A DNA stretch of 20,184 bases from SIG471 sp045638565 (GCA_045638565.1 JAZUBN010000015.1:1-20184); one strand, 5' to 3'. Shown: positions 6,963 through 14,541, numbered from the stretch's first letter. Notes: generated by a model not told the origin, from the sequence alone. A program made the numbers and translations.

Positions 6963-7085
6963 TTAGTCGCGTTCTTCAAAAGCGTAGCCATCGTCAACGT
7001 AGTCGCCTGTTTCCCAGATGAGGCCGATACGTTCAAAAGCGTTCTTGTAATATTCGTTATTGTTTTCAAAATCCATATATGACAT
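6963..7085 (-). CDS. small acidic protein of 40 residues, unknown function
   Basis: Reading the minus strand from 7085, an ATG opens a 40-codon frame beginning MSYMDFENNN and ending YAFEERD, closed by TAA at 6963. An AAAAAGGAG ribosome site (plus positions 7095-7103) sits 9 bases upstream, among the best in the window. It contains 11 acidic and 3 basic residues, six aromatic Tyr/Trp (Y3, Y12, Y13, W24, Y29, Y34), no cysteine and no membrane segment. The codons (AAC, GGC, GAC, CTC) are those of highly expressed genes. It shares the 6876-6904 hairpin as terminator in the convergent direction. No family is recognised. Size, charge and strong translation signals suggest a protein-binding or regulatory peptide, but that is a guess. 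Confidence 0.7.
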   Translation of the reverse strand: MSYMDFENNNEYYKNAFERIGLIWETGDYVDDGYAFEERD

Positions 7086-7150
7086 AGTTTTTATCTCCTT
7101 TTTGCGATATTTATTTGATATTGTTTGGTTTGTTTCTTTATTATGGCTTT

Positions 7151-7156
7151 ATTATA
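7151..7156 (-). promoter_or_regulatory. possible -10 for the 40-residue peptide gene
   Basis: On the minus strand TATAAT occurs at 7156-7151. No convincing -35 is found at 16-18 bases; a TTGTCC at 7185-7180 is too far (23 bases). The predicted leader would be about 60 bases. Confidence 0.35.
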
Positions 7157-7208
7157 CAACAGATAAAGTTCTATAAAACGGACAATTAAAACACTTTTGC
7201 AAATTGTG

Positions 7209-7280
7209 AAAAAATATTTTCAAAAAAATTTAAAAAAATTTGAAAAAAGTGTTGACATTTTTAAAAGCCTGTGTTATTAT
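7209..7280 (+). promoter_or_regulatory. tRNA-Leu promoter with upstream A-tracts
   Basis: TTGACA (7252-7257), a 17-base spacer and TATTAT (7275-7280), with TG at 7272-7273 giving an extended -10. Just upstream are four A-tracts (7209-7214, 7222-7228, 7232-7238, 7243-7248) spaced roughly one helical turn apart. They look like an UP element or intrinsically bent DNA, typical of stable-RNA promoters. Confidence 0.8.
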
Positions 7281-7322
7281 ATACAAGCAGTCAGGAAATG
7301 ACACAGAAAAACAACAAAATAT

Positions 7323-7408
7323 GCGGTCGTGGCGGAATGGTATACGCGCTAGCTTGAGGTGCTAGTGAGAGCAGTCTCGTGGGGGTTCAAGTCCCCCCGA
7401 CCGCACCA
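7323..7408 (+). tRNA. tRNA-Leu (anticodon GAG)
   Basis: A class II tRNA. The acceptor stem GCGGTCG (7323-7329) pairs with CGACCGC (7398-7404), followed by A and an encoded CCA (7406-7408). The anticodon stem CTAGC/GCTAG encloses the loop TTGAGGT (7354-7360), with GAG at 7356-7358 reading CUC and CUU. A long variable arm (GAGA...TCTC) follows, then the T arm GGGGG-TTCAAGT-CCCCC. CTC is a heavily used leucine codon in the strongly biased genes here. An identical partial copy lies inverted at the window end. Confidence 0.97.
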
Positions 7409-7433
7409 AGGCAAGTCGAAAGACTTGCTTTTT
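7354..7433 (+). repeat. 80-bp repeat, inverted partner at 20105-20184
   Basis: The 3' two-thirds of tRNA-Leu plus its terminator is base-for-base the reverse complement of 20105-20184. The match ends at the T run on one side and at the window edge on the other, so the true repeat probably covers the whole tRNA. Confidence 0.95.
7411..7433 (+). terminator. tRNA-Leu terminator
   Basis: GCAAGTC (7411-7417), loop GAAA, GACTTGC (7422-7428) and five T's. The same hairpin follows the second tRNA-Leu at the window end. Confidence 0.9.
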
Positions 7434-7575
7434 GTTTTTTTACCGCGCAATTGTACTTATAGCATATGCAAATAAAATTGACGTCATTTTATTATTAAAA
7501 CAAATAATTTATCTTAAAGTGATAAGAAATGATGTGAAAATATCAGTATAATGATAAAAGTTTAGAAAAATAATC
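7434..7575. other. AT-rich intergenic stretch, no gene seen
   Basis: No coding frame with a ribosome site is visible. It contains an isolated TATAAT (7547-7552) without a -35 and the palindrome TGACGTCA (7479-7486) with A/T flanks, which could be an operator but has no partner copy. Confidence 0.5.
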
Positions 7576-7604
7576 TTGACAAATTGCGGTAAATTAAATA
7601 TAAT
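7576..7604 (+). promoter_or_regulatory. consensus promoter of the gcv operon
   Basis: TTGACA (7576-7581), exactly 17 bases and TATAAT (7599-7604) give a perfect consensus. The predicted start near 7611 places the whole riboswitch in the leader. Control is therefore expected mainly by attenuation rather than by initiation. Confidence 0.9.
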
Positions 7605-7636
7605 TGTTTCATTAAAGGCGAATATTGACGGATGAT

Positions 7637-7797
7637 CAGAACGGGAGAGACCATTTAAGTATGGCGCCGAAGGGGCAGTGCAGCCAACTCTCAGGCAAAA
7701 GTACCGTTTTGGGACGTAACTCTGGAAAGCCATCAGGCACCGAAGAAGCAACTTTAATATATTGTAAAGGAATCTTTCAGGTCAGTACATACAGAGG
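7637..7797 (+). promoter_or_regulatory. tandem glycine riboswitch (two aptamers)
   Basis: Aptamer 1: P1 CAGAACGG (7637-7644) pairs with CCGTTTTG (7704-7711) and P2 GAGAG (7645-7649) pairs with CTCTC (7688-7692). The conserved GCCGAAGGGGCA core is at 7666-7677 and CTCTCAGG at 7688-7695. Aptamer 2: P1 CTCTG (7720-7724) pairs with CAGAG (7792-7796) and P2 GAAAG (7725-7729) pairs with CTTTC (7774-7778). Its core GGCACCGAAGAAGCAA is at 7736-7751 and CTTTCAGG at 7774-7781. The short linker between aptamers and the matching downstream genes fit the classic gcv-operon switch, which generally turns expression on when glycine binds. P1 of aptamer 2 overlaps the terminator stem by only two bases (7795-7796), so the switching geometry is not fully evident from the sequence. 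Confidence 0.95.
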
Positions 7798-7829
7798 CAC
7801 AAATTACGGGAGTAGTTTGTGCCTTTTTT
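7795..7829 (+). terminator. riboswitch expression-platform terminator
   Basis: AGGCACAAA (7795-7803), a 12-base loop and TTTGTGCCT (7816-7824) are followed by a run of T's to 7829. It lies between the riboswitch and gcvT. The base of the stem overlaps the 3' strand of aptamer 2 P1, as expected for attenuation. Confidence 0.9.
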
Positions 7830-7871
7830 CTTTGACAAAAAATTGTTTATGTATCAGAAAGGTGATTCACA

Positions 7872-8960
7872 ATGGAAAAGAAAACTCCACTGTACGACAG
7901 ACATGTAGAACTCGGCGGTAAGATTGTACCATTCGCAGGCTACATGCTTCCTATCCAGTACCCACACGGTATTATCAAGGAACACATGGCAGTAAGAACT
8001 GCAGCAGGTCTCTTTGATGTATCCCATATGGGTGAACTTATGCTCAAGGGCCCTGATGCACTCAAGAACCTTCAGTTTGTTGTTGCAAATGATTGCGACG
8101 GTATGGCTGATGGTCAGTGCCGCTACACACCGCTCTGCAACGAAAACGGCGGTATCGTAGACGACCTTCTCGTTTGCCGAGTAAACGAAAATGCTTACCT
8201 CCTTGTTGTTAACGCAGCGAATAAGGATAAGGATTTCGAACATATTAAGAAGTATGTGACAGGCGACTGCGTATGCGAAGATATTTCTGACGGCATCGCT
8301 CAGTTTGCTATCCAGGGTCCTAAGGCTCCTGCTATCATCAAGAGAATGGCAGACGAAAACACAATCCCTAAGAAGTATTACACATTCACAGTTACAGAAG
8401 TTGCAGGCGTAAAGTGCCTCCTCTCCAGAACAGGCTATACAGGCGAGCTCGGCTATGAACTTTACTGCGCAAATGAAGATGCAGTAAATCTCTGGAACGC
8501 TCTCCTCAATGAAGGCGAAGCAGATGGTCTTATCCCATGTGGCCTCGGCGCACGTGACACACTCCGTCTCGAAGCTTCCATGCCTCTCTATGGCCATGAA
8601 ATGAATGATGAAATCACACCATTCGAAGCAGGCATCGAATTCTTTGTAAAGATGGACAAGGCAGACTTCGTTGGTAAGAGCGCTCTTGTCGGCAAGGAAA
8701 ATCCTCTCAACAAGCGTTATGGCATCAAGGTAACAGGCCGTGGTGTTGTAAGAGAAGAATGTGAAGTTCTCCTCAATGGAGAAGTTATCGGCAAGACAAC
8801 TTCCGGCACACACTGCCCAGCAGTAGGCCCTGTGGCTATGGCTCTTCTCAAGGGTGAAATCGCAGAAGGCACAAAGGTTGAAGTTGAAGTAAGAGGCCGC
8901 AAGGTTGAAGCTGAAATTATCCCAATGCCATTCTATAAGAGACCAAAGACAGCAAAATAA
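7872..8960 (+). CDS. gcvT: glycine cleavage system T protein (aminomethyltransferase)
   Basis: The T protein takes the aminomethyl group from the lipoyl arm of H protein, releases ammonia and transfers the one-carbon unit to tetrahydrofolate. The 362-residue length is normal. Conserved segments: FAGYMLPIQYPHG (21-33), FDVSHMGE (48-55), NGGIVDDL (92-99, containing the catalytic Asp), SRTGYTGELGYEL (185-197), LGARDTLRLEA (225-235) and the C-terminal beta-barrel domain ending near MPFYKRPK. Start at 7872 after AAAGGTGA (7858-7865); the weaker Shine-Dalgarno sits downstream of the riboswitch terminator. First gene of the operon, with 49 bases to gcvH. Codons are strongly biased to AAG and CTC, implying high expression. 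Confidence 0.98.
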   Translation: MEKKTPLYDRHVELGGKIVPFAGYMLPIQYPHGIIKEHMAVRTAAGLFDVSHMGELMLKGPDALKNLQFVVANDCDGMADGQCRYTPLCNENGGIVDDLLVCRVNENAYLLVVNAANKDKDFEHIKKYVTGDCVCEDISDGIAQFAIQGPKAPAIIKRMADENTIPKKYYTFTVTEVAGVKCLLSRTGYTGELGYELYCANEDAVNLWNALLNEGEADGLIPCGLGARDTLRLEASMPLYGHEMNDEITPFEAGIEFFVKMDKADFVGKSALVGKENPLNKRYGIKVTGRGVVREECEVLLNGEVIGKTTSGTHCPAVGPVAMALLKGEIAEGTKVEVEVRGRKVEAEIIPMPFYKRPKTAK

Positions 8961-9009
8961 AATAACATTATTATAAATCAAGACTATCTAATTAAAAGGA
9001 GATATTATT

Positions 9010-9390
9010 ATGAACGTACCAGCAAATCTTATGTATTCCAAGTCCCATGAATGGGTTAAGTTCCTCGAAGACGGCAGCGCACTCGTAGGTATCACAGACT
9101 TCGCACAGTCCGAACTCGGTGATATCGTTTTCATCAACCTCCCAGTAGCAGGTGATGAAGTTGTTATGGAAGAAGCTCTTGGCGACGTAGAATCCGTTAA
9201 GGCAGTATCTGATATCCTCTGCCCAATTTCCGGTACAGTTGCTGAAATCAACGAAGAACTCCTCGACAGACCACAGGCTATCAACGAAGAACCATACGAA
9301 GCATGGCTCATTCGTGTTGAAAATATCACAGGCAAGGAAGATCTCCTCGACGCAGCTGAATACGAAGCATTCGTAGAATCGGAGAAGTAA
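9010..9390 (+). CDS. gcvH: glycine cleavage system H protein
   Basis: A lipoyl carrier that shuttles the aminomethyl intermediate between the P, T and L proteins. It has 126 residues, the usual size. The lipoylation site is Lys64 in ESVKAVSD (61-68), on the hairpin turn. Flanking features typical of H protein are SHEWVKF (12-18), GITDFAQ (27-33), LGDIVFINLP (36-45) and PYEAWLIRV (95-103). It has the best ribosome site of the operon (AAAAGGAG, 8994-9001), matching the stoichiometric excess of H protein expected of a carrier. lplA in the same operon is the likely enzyme that loads Lys64. Confidence 0.98.
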   Translation: MNVPANLMYSKSHEWVKFLEDGSALVGITDFAQSELGDIVFINLPVAGDEVVMEEALGDVESVKAVSDILCPISGTVAEINEELLDRPQAINEEPYEAWLIRVENITGKEDLLDAAEYEAFVESEK

Positions 9391-9393
9391 TTA

Positions 9394-10710
9394 ATGGGTA
9401 GCTATATTCCATCTTCCGTTCGTGAAAGGGAAGAATTGCTCAAAGCTGTTGGTGTAAACAGCATCGATGAGCTTTTTGCAGTCATTCCTGAGGCTGTTCG
9501 CGTAAAGGGCGAACTGAACCTTCCAAAGGGTCTTTCCGAAATGGAACTCCGCCGCAAGATGAATGAAATGGCAGCAAAGAACACAGTGTTCCCTGTCATC
9601 CTTCGCGGCGCAGGCGCATATGACCATCATATCCCATCCATCGTAAAGTATATCCCTGCAAAGGAAGAATTCCTCACAACATATACACCTTATCAGGCTG
9701 AAATCAGCCAGGGTGTTCTCCAGTCCATTTTTGAATATCAGACAATGATCTGCCAGCTTACAGGCATGGATGTTTCCAATGCTTCCGTTTATGACGGTGC
9801 AAGCGCAGCGGCAGAAGCTGTTACAATGTGCCGCGACAGAAAGAGAACAAAGGCTCTCGTTTCGGGCGCAGCTCATCCTGATACAATCGAAACAATCCGC
9901 ACATACTGCTCTGCAGCAGATTGTGAAATGGTAGTTGTTCCTCATAAGAACGGCGTTACAGATGTTGACGCTCTCACAGAAATGATGACAGCAGATACTT
10001 GCTGCCTCTATGTACAGAGTCCTAACTTCTTCGGCCAGATCGAAGATGTGACAGCTCTTGCTGATCTTGCTCACGGCGCAGGCCTCAAGCTTATCGCAGG
10101 CTGCAATCCAATCGCTCTCGCAATTCTCAAGACTCCTGCTGAATGCGGCGCTGACATCGCTGTCGGTGAAGGTCAGCCTCTCGGTATGCCTCTCTCTTAC
10201 GGCGGTCCATACCTTGGCTTTATGGCAACAAGTGATGCAATGATGAGAAAGCTTCCTGGCCGTATGGTAGGTCAGACAGAAGATACAGAAGGCAAGCGTG
10301 CCTTCGTTCTCACAATGCAGGCAAGAGAACAGCACATCAGAAGAGAAAAGGCAAGCTCCAACATCTGCTCCAACCAGGCTCTCTGCGCACTTACTGCGTC
10401 TGTATACTGCAGCGTAATGGGTCCTCAGGGTCTTAAGCAGGTTGCTCAGCAGTGCCACTCCAAGGCAGTTTACTTTGCAAACCTTCTCTGCAAGATTCCT
10501 GGCGTAGCTATGAAGTATGAAGGACAGTTCTTCCATGAATTTGTCACAACACTTCCTGTTGAATCCCAGAAGGTAGTTGATGCTCTCGCAAATGAAGGCA
10601 TCCTTGCAGGTCTCCCTGTTGAAGGCGGCATTCTCTGGTGTGTAACAGAAAAGGTTACACGTGAAGATATCGAACGTGCAGCAAAAATCGTTGAGGAGGT
10701 GTGCGCATAA
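9394..10710 (+). CDS. gcvPA: glycine dehydrogenase (decarboxylating) subunit 1
   Basis: The alpha subunit of the split P protein, which with gcvPB forms the PLP-dependent enzyme that decarboxylates glycine and passes the aminomethyl group to H protein. At 438 residues it is the usual size of the N-terminal half. Family segments seen: YIPSSVREREELL (4-16), FLTTYTPYQAEISQG (near 91-105), VYDGASAAAEA and, further on, PLSYGGPYLGF. The PLP lysine is in gcvPB, as expected. It starts three bases after gcvH stops, behind GGAGAAG (9380-9386), and its TAA overlaps the gcvPB ATG by one base. Codon bias is strong. Confidence 0.97.
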   Translation: MGSYIPSSVREREELLKAVGVNSIDELFAVIPEAVRVKGELNLPKGLSEMELRRKMNEMAAKNTVFPVILRGAGAYDHHIPSIVKYIPAKEEFLTTYTPYQAEISQGVLQSIFEYQTMICQLTGMDVSNASVYDGASAAAEAVTMCRDRKRTKALVSGAAHPDTIETIRTYCSAADCEMVVVPHKNGVTDVDALTEMMTADTCCLYVQSPNFFGQIEDVTALADLAHGAGLKLIAGCNPIALAILKTPAECGADIAVGEGQPLGMPLSYGGPYLGFMATSDAMMRKLPGRMVGQTEDTEGKRAFVLTMQAREQHIRREKASSNICSNQALCALTASVYCSVMGPQGLKQVAQQCHSKAVYFANLLCKIPGVAMKYEGQFFHEFVTTLPVESQKVVDALANEGILAGLPVEGGILWCVTEKVTREDIERAAKIVEEVCA

Positions 10711-12131
10711 TGAAGCTTATATTTGAAAGAAGCGTTGAAGGACGCTATACATCACAGCTCCCAGAATGTGACGTTCCTGTATGCGATTTCTCCGAAGAAA
10801 TGTCCAGAAAGATCAAGCTCGGTCTTCCTGAAGTTTCTGAAAACGAAGTAAGCCGTCACTATACACATCTCTCCCGCCAGGTTTACGGTGTAAACTCCGG
10901 CATTTATCCTCTCGGCTCCTGTACAATGAAATATAATCCTCGTATCAACGAGGAAATCGCTTCTCTCCCAGGTTTTACAGGCATTCATCCTCTCCAGCCA
11001 AAGGAAACAACAATGGGCTGCAGAGAAGTGCTTGAACTCTCTGAAAAGCTTCTGTGCGAAATCACAGGTATGGATGCAATGACATTCCAGCCTGCAGCAG
11101 GCGCACACGGTGAACTTTGCGGTCTGCTTCTCATCAAGGCATACCACAAGGCAAGAGGCGATGAAGGCAGAAAGAAGATTATCGTGCCTGACTCTGCTCA
11201 CGGTACAAATCCTGCTTCTGCTACAATGGCAGGCTTCACAGTTGTCAGCGTAAAGTCCCTTCCGGACGGCTGCGTAGACCTCGAAGCTCTCAGAAAGGCA
11301 GTAGGTCCTGATACAGCAGGTCTTATGCTTACAAATCCTAACACAGTAGGTCTTTTCGATAAGAATATCCTCGAAATCACAGATATTATCCACGAAGCAG
11401 GTGGTCTCGTTTACTATGACGGTGCAAACCTCAATGCTATTATGGGTAAGGCTCGTCCTGGTGATATGGGCTTTGACGTTGTTCATCTCAATCTCCATAA
11501 GACATTCTCCACACCTCACGGCGGCGGTGGTCCTGGTGCAGGTCCTGTTGGCTGTAAGGAAATCTTAAAGCCATATCTTCCATATTCCGTTATGGGTGAA
11601 GAAGGCGTTGACACAAGCATCGGTCAGCTCAAGAGCTTCTATGGCAACTTCCTCGTTGTTGTAAAGGCACTCAGCTATGTGCTCACTCTCGGTGCAGAAG
11701 GCATCCGTGAAGCTTCTGAAAATGCAGTTCTCAATGCAAACTACCTTATGAGCCGTATCAAGGATGTATATCCTGTGGCTTACGAAGGCTACTGTATGCA
11801 TGAATTTGTTGTTACACTTGAAAAGCTCAAGAAGGAAACAGGTGTTTCAGCTCTCGATATTGCAAAGGGTCTCCTCGACAGAGGTATCCATGCACCAACA
11901 ATGTACTTCCCTCTCATCGTTCACGAAGCTCTCATGTTTGAGCCAACTGAAACAGAAGGCAAGGAAAGAATGGACGAACTTGCAGATACTCTCAATATGC
12001 TCTATCGTCAGGCAGAAATTGAAAGCGCATATCTCCACCAGACTCCAACAACAAGAAAGGTACGCCGTCTCGACGAGGTAAACGCAGCACGTAATCCTCG
12101 CCTTCGTTACCGCGAACCGGAAAATGCTTAA
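10710..12131 (+). CDS. gcvPB: glycine dehydrogenase (decarboxylating) subunit 2
   Basis: The PLP-carrying subunit of the P protein, 473 residues. The cofactor lysine is Lys264 in HLNLHKTFSTPHGGGGPG (259-276), with the pyridine-nitrogen Asp237 in YYDGANLNA (235-243). Other family segments are YPLGSCTMKYNP (66-77), QPAAGAHGE (127-135) and DSAHGTNPASA (161-171). The start is placed at ATG 10710 because GAGGAGG (10693-10699) sits 10 bases upstream; an in-frame GTG at 10701 abuts that site and is unlikely to be used. TAATG coupling to gcvPA would favour equal amounts of the two subunits. The 3' end overlaps lplA by 8 bases. Confidence 0.98.
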   Translation: MKLIFERSVEGRYTSQLPECDVPVCDFSEEMSRKIKLGLPEVSENEVSRHYTHLSRQVYGVNSGIYPLGSCTMKYNPRINEEIASLPGFTGIHPLQPKETTMGCREVLELSEKLLCEITGMDAMTFQPAAGAHGELCGLLLIKAYHKARGDEGRKKIIVPDSAHGTNPASATMAGFTVVSVKSLPDGCVDLEALRKAVGPDTAGLMLTNPNTVGLFDKNILEITDIIHEAGGLVYYDGANLNAIMGKARPGDMGFDVVHLNLHKTFSTPHGGGGPGAGPVGCKEILKPYLPYSVMGEEGVDTSIGQLKSFYGNFLVVVKALSYVLTLGAEGIREASENAVLNANYLMSRIKDVYPVAYEGYCMHEFVVTLEKLKKETGVSALDIAKGLLDRGIHAPTMYFPLIVHEALMFEPTETEGKERMDELADTLNMLYRQAEIESAYLHQTPTTRKVRRLDEVNAARNPRLRYREPENA

Positions 12132-13119
12132 CAGAGTCTATATCTATATAGAAAAGGAAACAGATCCTGTACACAATCTGGCAGTCGAAAGCTGTCTTCT
12201 CAATAATGTGGAAGAAGGATCGTGTATCCTTTATCTGTGGCAAAACCGCAAAACAGTAGTAATAGGCAAAAATCAGAATCTCTGGGCGCAGTGTCGTCCG
12301 GAGATTCTTGAGCTTGAAGGTGGAAAAGCCGTACGTCGTCTTTCGGGCGGCGGAGCTGTATATCATGATATGGGAAATCTCAATTTCACATTTCTGACTC
12401 ACAAAGATGATTATGATACAGCAAAACAGACCGATGTTGTGCTGAAGGCAGTTTCATCCCTCGGTATCAAAGCCGAAAAGACAGGAAGAAATGATCTCAC
12501 AGCAGACGGACGAAAGTTTTCCGGTCATGCCTATTATAAAAACGGCAGCAGATGCTATCATCACGGCACGATAATGGTGGATGTCGATGCCGATGCTCTT
12601 TCAAGATTCCTTACAGTTTCAGCAGATAAGCTCAAGGGCAAGGGTGTTGATTCTGTCCGTTCACGTGTTGTCAATCTGATCCAACTCAAGCCGGACCTTA
12701 CCATCGATTCGCTTAAAGAAGCTATGATTTCCGCTTTTGAAGAGGTTTATGGCATGAAGGCAGAAAAATTGCCTGAAAGCTTTATAAAGCCTGATGAACT
12801 TGCTGAAAATATAGCCTTTCTCGGCTCGGATGACTTCCGTCTCGGCAGCAATATAAGCTTTGATCAGACGATTAAAAACCGTTTCCCATGGGGCGGTGTT
12901 GAAATCTCAATGATGGTGGAAGGCGGATTTGTAAAAGATGCTGTCTGTTATTCGGATGCTATGCGTGAAGACGTGCTGTCGCAGGTGTCCGCTTCCATAA
13001 AGGGATGCCGTTTTGAAACCGATGTAATTTGCGGAAATATTAAAAATATCCCATCCGATGAGGAGGGAAAGAGCATACTTTGTGATATAGCAGATATGCT
13101 CAGGGAGGAAATCCAATGA
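12124..13119 (+). CDS. lplA: lipoate-protein ligase A
   Basis: Activates free lipoate with ATP and attaches it to the lysine of carrier proteins, here most likely H protein Lys64. The 331 residues include the catalytic domain, with RRLSGGGAVYHD (71-82) for lipoyl-AMP binding and catalytic Lys131 in GRKFSGHAYY (129-138), and a C-terminal accessory domain. The gene starts inside the end of gcvPB, and no clear Shine-Dalgarno precedes the ATG (only CCGGAA), so it probably depends on translational coupling. It uses many AAA and mixed leucine codons, unlike the biased genes on either side, consistent with a catalytic enzyme needed in small amounts. Its TGA overlaps the lpdA ATG (ATGA). Confidence 0.95.
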   Translation: MLNRVYIYIEKETDPVHNLAVESCLLNNVEEGSCILYLWQNRKTVVIGKNQNLWAQCRPEILELEGGKAVRRLSGGGAVYHDMGNLNFTFLTHKDDYDTAKQTDVVLKAVSSLGIKAEKTGRNDLTADGRKFSGHAYYKNGSRCYHHGTIMVDVDADALSRFLTVSADKLKGKGVDSVRSRVVNLIQLKPDLTIDSLKEAMISAFEEVYGMKAEKLPESFIKPDELAENIAFLGSDDFRLGSNISFDQTIKNRFPWGGVEISMMVEGGFVKDAVCYSDAMREDVLSQVSASIKGCRFETDVICGNIKNIPSDEEGKSILCDIADMLREEIQ

Positions 13120-14510
13120 GAAATTTTGATTTAATAGTAATCGGCGGCGGTCCGGGAGGCTATGAAGCTGCTATCCGTGCCAGCCAGCTCGGTATGAAAA
13201 CTGCTCTCATCGAGCAGAATAAAATCGGCGGTACATGCCTTAACCGCGGCTGTATCCCAACAAAAGTCCTTCTGCACACAGCAGAAGTATATCACGAAGC
13301 ATCTACAGCAAATGAGCTCGGTCTCAATTTCGGCCCGCTCAGCTATGATATGAATGCAATCCATGCACGTAAGGCAGAAGTCTGCGCTACACTTCGCACA
13401 GGTGTTGAAGGTCTCCTCAAGGCAAATAGTGTTGAAGTCATCAATGCTCACGGCACGGTCGGCGAAAACGGCATGGTTATGGCAGGCGAAGAGGAACTCA
13501 AGGCAGATAAAATCCTTATCGCAGCTGGCTCCAAGCCTGCAAGACCACCAATTCCAGGCCTCACACTTGATGGTGTTGTCACAAGTGACGAAATCCTCGA
13601 AGGCGAGCCAATCGATTATAAGTCTCTTACAATTATCGGCGGCGGTGTTATCGGCGTTGAACTTGCCGGCTTCTATGCTGCTCTCGGCTGCAAGGTGACT
13701 ATCGTTGAAGCTCTTGAACGTCTTGTTCCAACACTTGACAGAGAAATCTCCCAGAGCCTTTCCATGATCTTCAAAAAGCGCGGCATCGATGTGAACTGCG
13801 GCTCTATGGTAAGCGAAATTGTAGAAGGCGAAAACGGCCTTATCACAAAGTTCACAGCAAAGGGCGCTGAAAAGCAGGTTGAAAGTCAGGGTGTTCTCGT
13901 CTGCATCGGCAGAAGAGCATGTACAGAAGGTCTCTTTATGGAAGGTGTTCAGCCTGAAATGAACCGTGGTATGCTCATCGTAAACGATAAGTTCGAAACA
14001 AGCATTCCAGGTGTTTATGCTATCGGTGACGTTATCGGCGGCATCCAGCTTGCTCACAAGGCGAGCGCAGAAGGTCTTGCTGCAGTTGAAATGATGTGCG
14101 GCAATGAAAACCACACAGACCTCACTCTTGTTCCATCATGCCTCTATACATCTCCTGAAGTTGCCTGCGTAGGTATCACAGCAGATCAGGCAAAGCAGGA
14201 CGGCATTGCTGTCAAGACAGCAAAGTACGTTATGTCCGGCAACGGCAAGAGCATCATCACACGTGAAGAACGCGGTTTTGTAAAGCTCGTTCTCGATGCT
14301 GAAACAGAAAAGGTCCTCGGTATTCAGATGATGTGCGCACGCGCAACAGACCTTATCTCCGAATGGACAAATATTATTGCAAACGGTATGACAAAGAGCG
14401 ATCTGCTCAAGGGTATGCGTCCTCACCCAACATACTGCGAAGGCATTACAGAAATGCTTGAAGCAGTTGACGGCAAGGCTATCCACGTAATGCCTGCAAA
14501 AAAGAGATAA
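13116..14510 (+). CDS. lpdA: dihydrolipoamide dehydrogenase (L protein, E3)
   Basis: A flavoprotein that reoxidises dihydrolipoyl H protein and makes NADH. At 464 residues it is typical for E3, with no extra N-terminal lipoyl domain. FAD-binding GGGPGGYEA is at 10-18, redox-active Cys41 and Cys46 in GGTCLNRGCIPTK (38-50), the NAD-binding GGGVIGVELAG near 177-187, the second FAD motif GVYAIGDVIGG near 300-310, and the catalytic His437-Glu442 pair in HPTYCE. Ribosome site GGGAGG at 13102-13107. Codon bias is strong again. Last gene of the operon, closed by a good terminator. It could also serve other lipoyl complexes. Confidence 0.97.
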   Translation: MRNFDLIVIGGGPGGYEAAIRASQLGMKTALIEQNKIGGTCLNRGCIPTKVLLHTAEVYHEASTANELGLNFGPLSYDMNAIHARKAEVCATLRTGVEGLLKANSVEVINAHGTVGENGMVMAGEEELKADKILIAAGSKPARPPIPGLTLDGVVTSDEILEGEPIDYKSLTIIGGGVIGVELAGFYAALGCKVTIVEALERLVPTLDREISQSLSMIFKKRGIDVNCGSMVSEIVEGENGLITKFTAKGAEKQVESQGVLVCIGRRACTEGLFMEGVQPEMNRGMLIVNDKFETSIPGVYAIGDVIGGIQLAHKASAEGLAAVEMMCGNENHTDLTLVPSCLYTSPEVACVGITADQAKQDGIAVKTAKYVMSGNGKSIITREERGFVKLVLDAETEKVLGIQMMCARATDLISEWTNIIANGMTKSDLLKGMRPHPTYCEGITEMLEAVDGKAIHVMPAKKR

Positions 14511-14514
14511 ACAT

Positions 14515-14540
14515 AAAAGCACCCTGAAAGGGTGCTTTTT
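14515..14540 (+). terminator. terminator of the gcv operon
   Basis: AAAAGCACCCT (14515-14525), loop GAA and AGGGTGCTTTT (14529-14539) with a T run. The first ten bases of the arm are identical to the hairpin at 15089-15113. Confidence 0.93.
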
Positions 14541-14541
14541 C

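Noticed and set aside
6891..7082. Plus-strand 63-codon frame between the terminator and tRNA region
   Set aside because: It starts inside the terminator hairpin with no ribosome site and is antisense to the better supported 40-residue minus-strand gene.
7479..7552. TGACGTCA palindrome and isolated TATAAT upstream of the gcv promoter
   Set aside because: Neither has a partner element, second copy or -35 box. They are compatible with chance in AT-rich DNA, and the consensus promoter at 7576-7604 already explains the operon.
7625..7921. Plus-strand open frame across the riboswitch into gcvT
   Set aside because: It covers structured riboswitch and terminator sequence, lacks a ribosome site and is out of frame with gcvT.
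7854..8981. Long minus-strand open frame (375 codons) opposite gcvT
   Set aside because: It lies in antisense register to a strongly biased gene that avoids TTA, CTA and TCA, which removes antisense stops. It is rich in Cys and Phe, has no domain or promoter, and is a shadow.
9391..10536. Long minus-strand open frame (381 codons) opposite gcvPA
   Set aside because: Same codon-bias artefact; Cys/His-rich low-complexity protein with no recognisable family. Similar shadows lie opposite the S10 peptidase (3378-4322), gcvPB (10752-11519) and lpdA (13131-14114).
10701..10709. GTG start three codons upstream for gcvPB
   Set aside because: It directly abuts the GAGGAGG site, leaving almost no spacer; ATG at 10710 is properly spaced and overlaps the gcvPA stop as TAATG.
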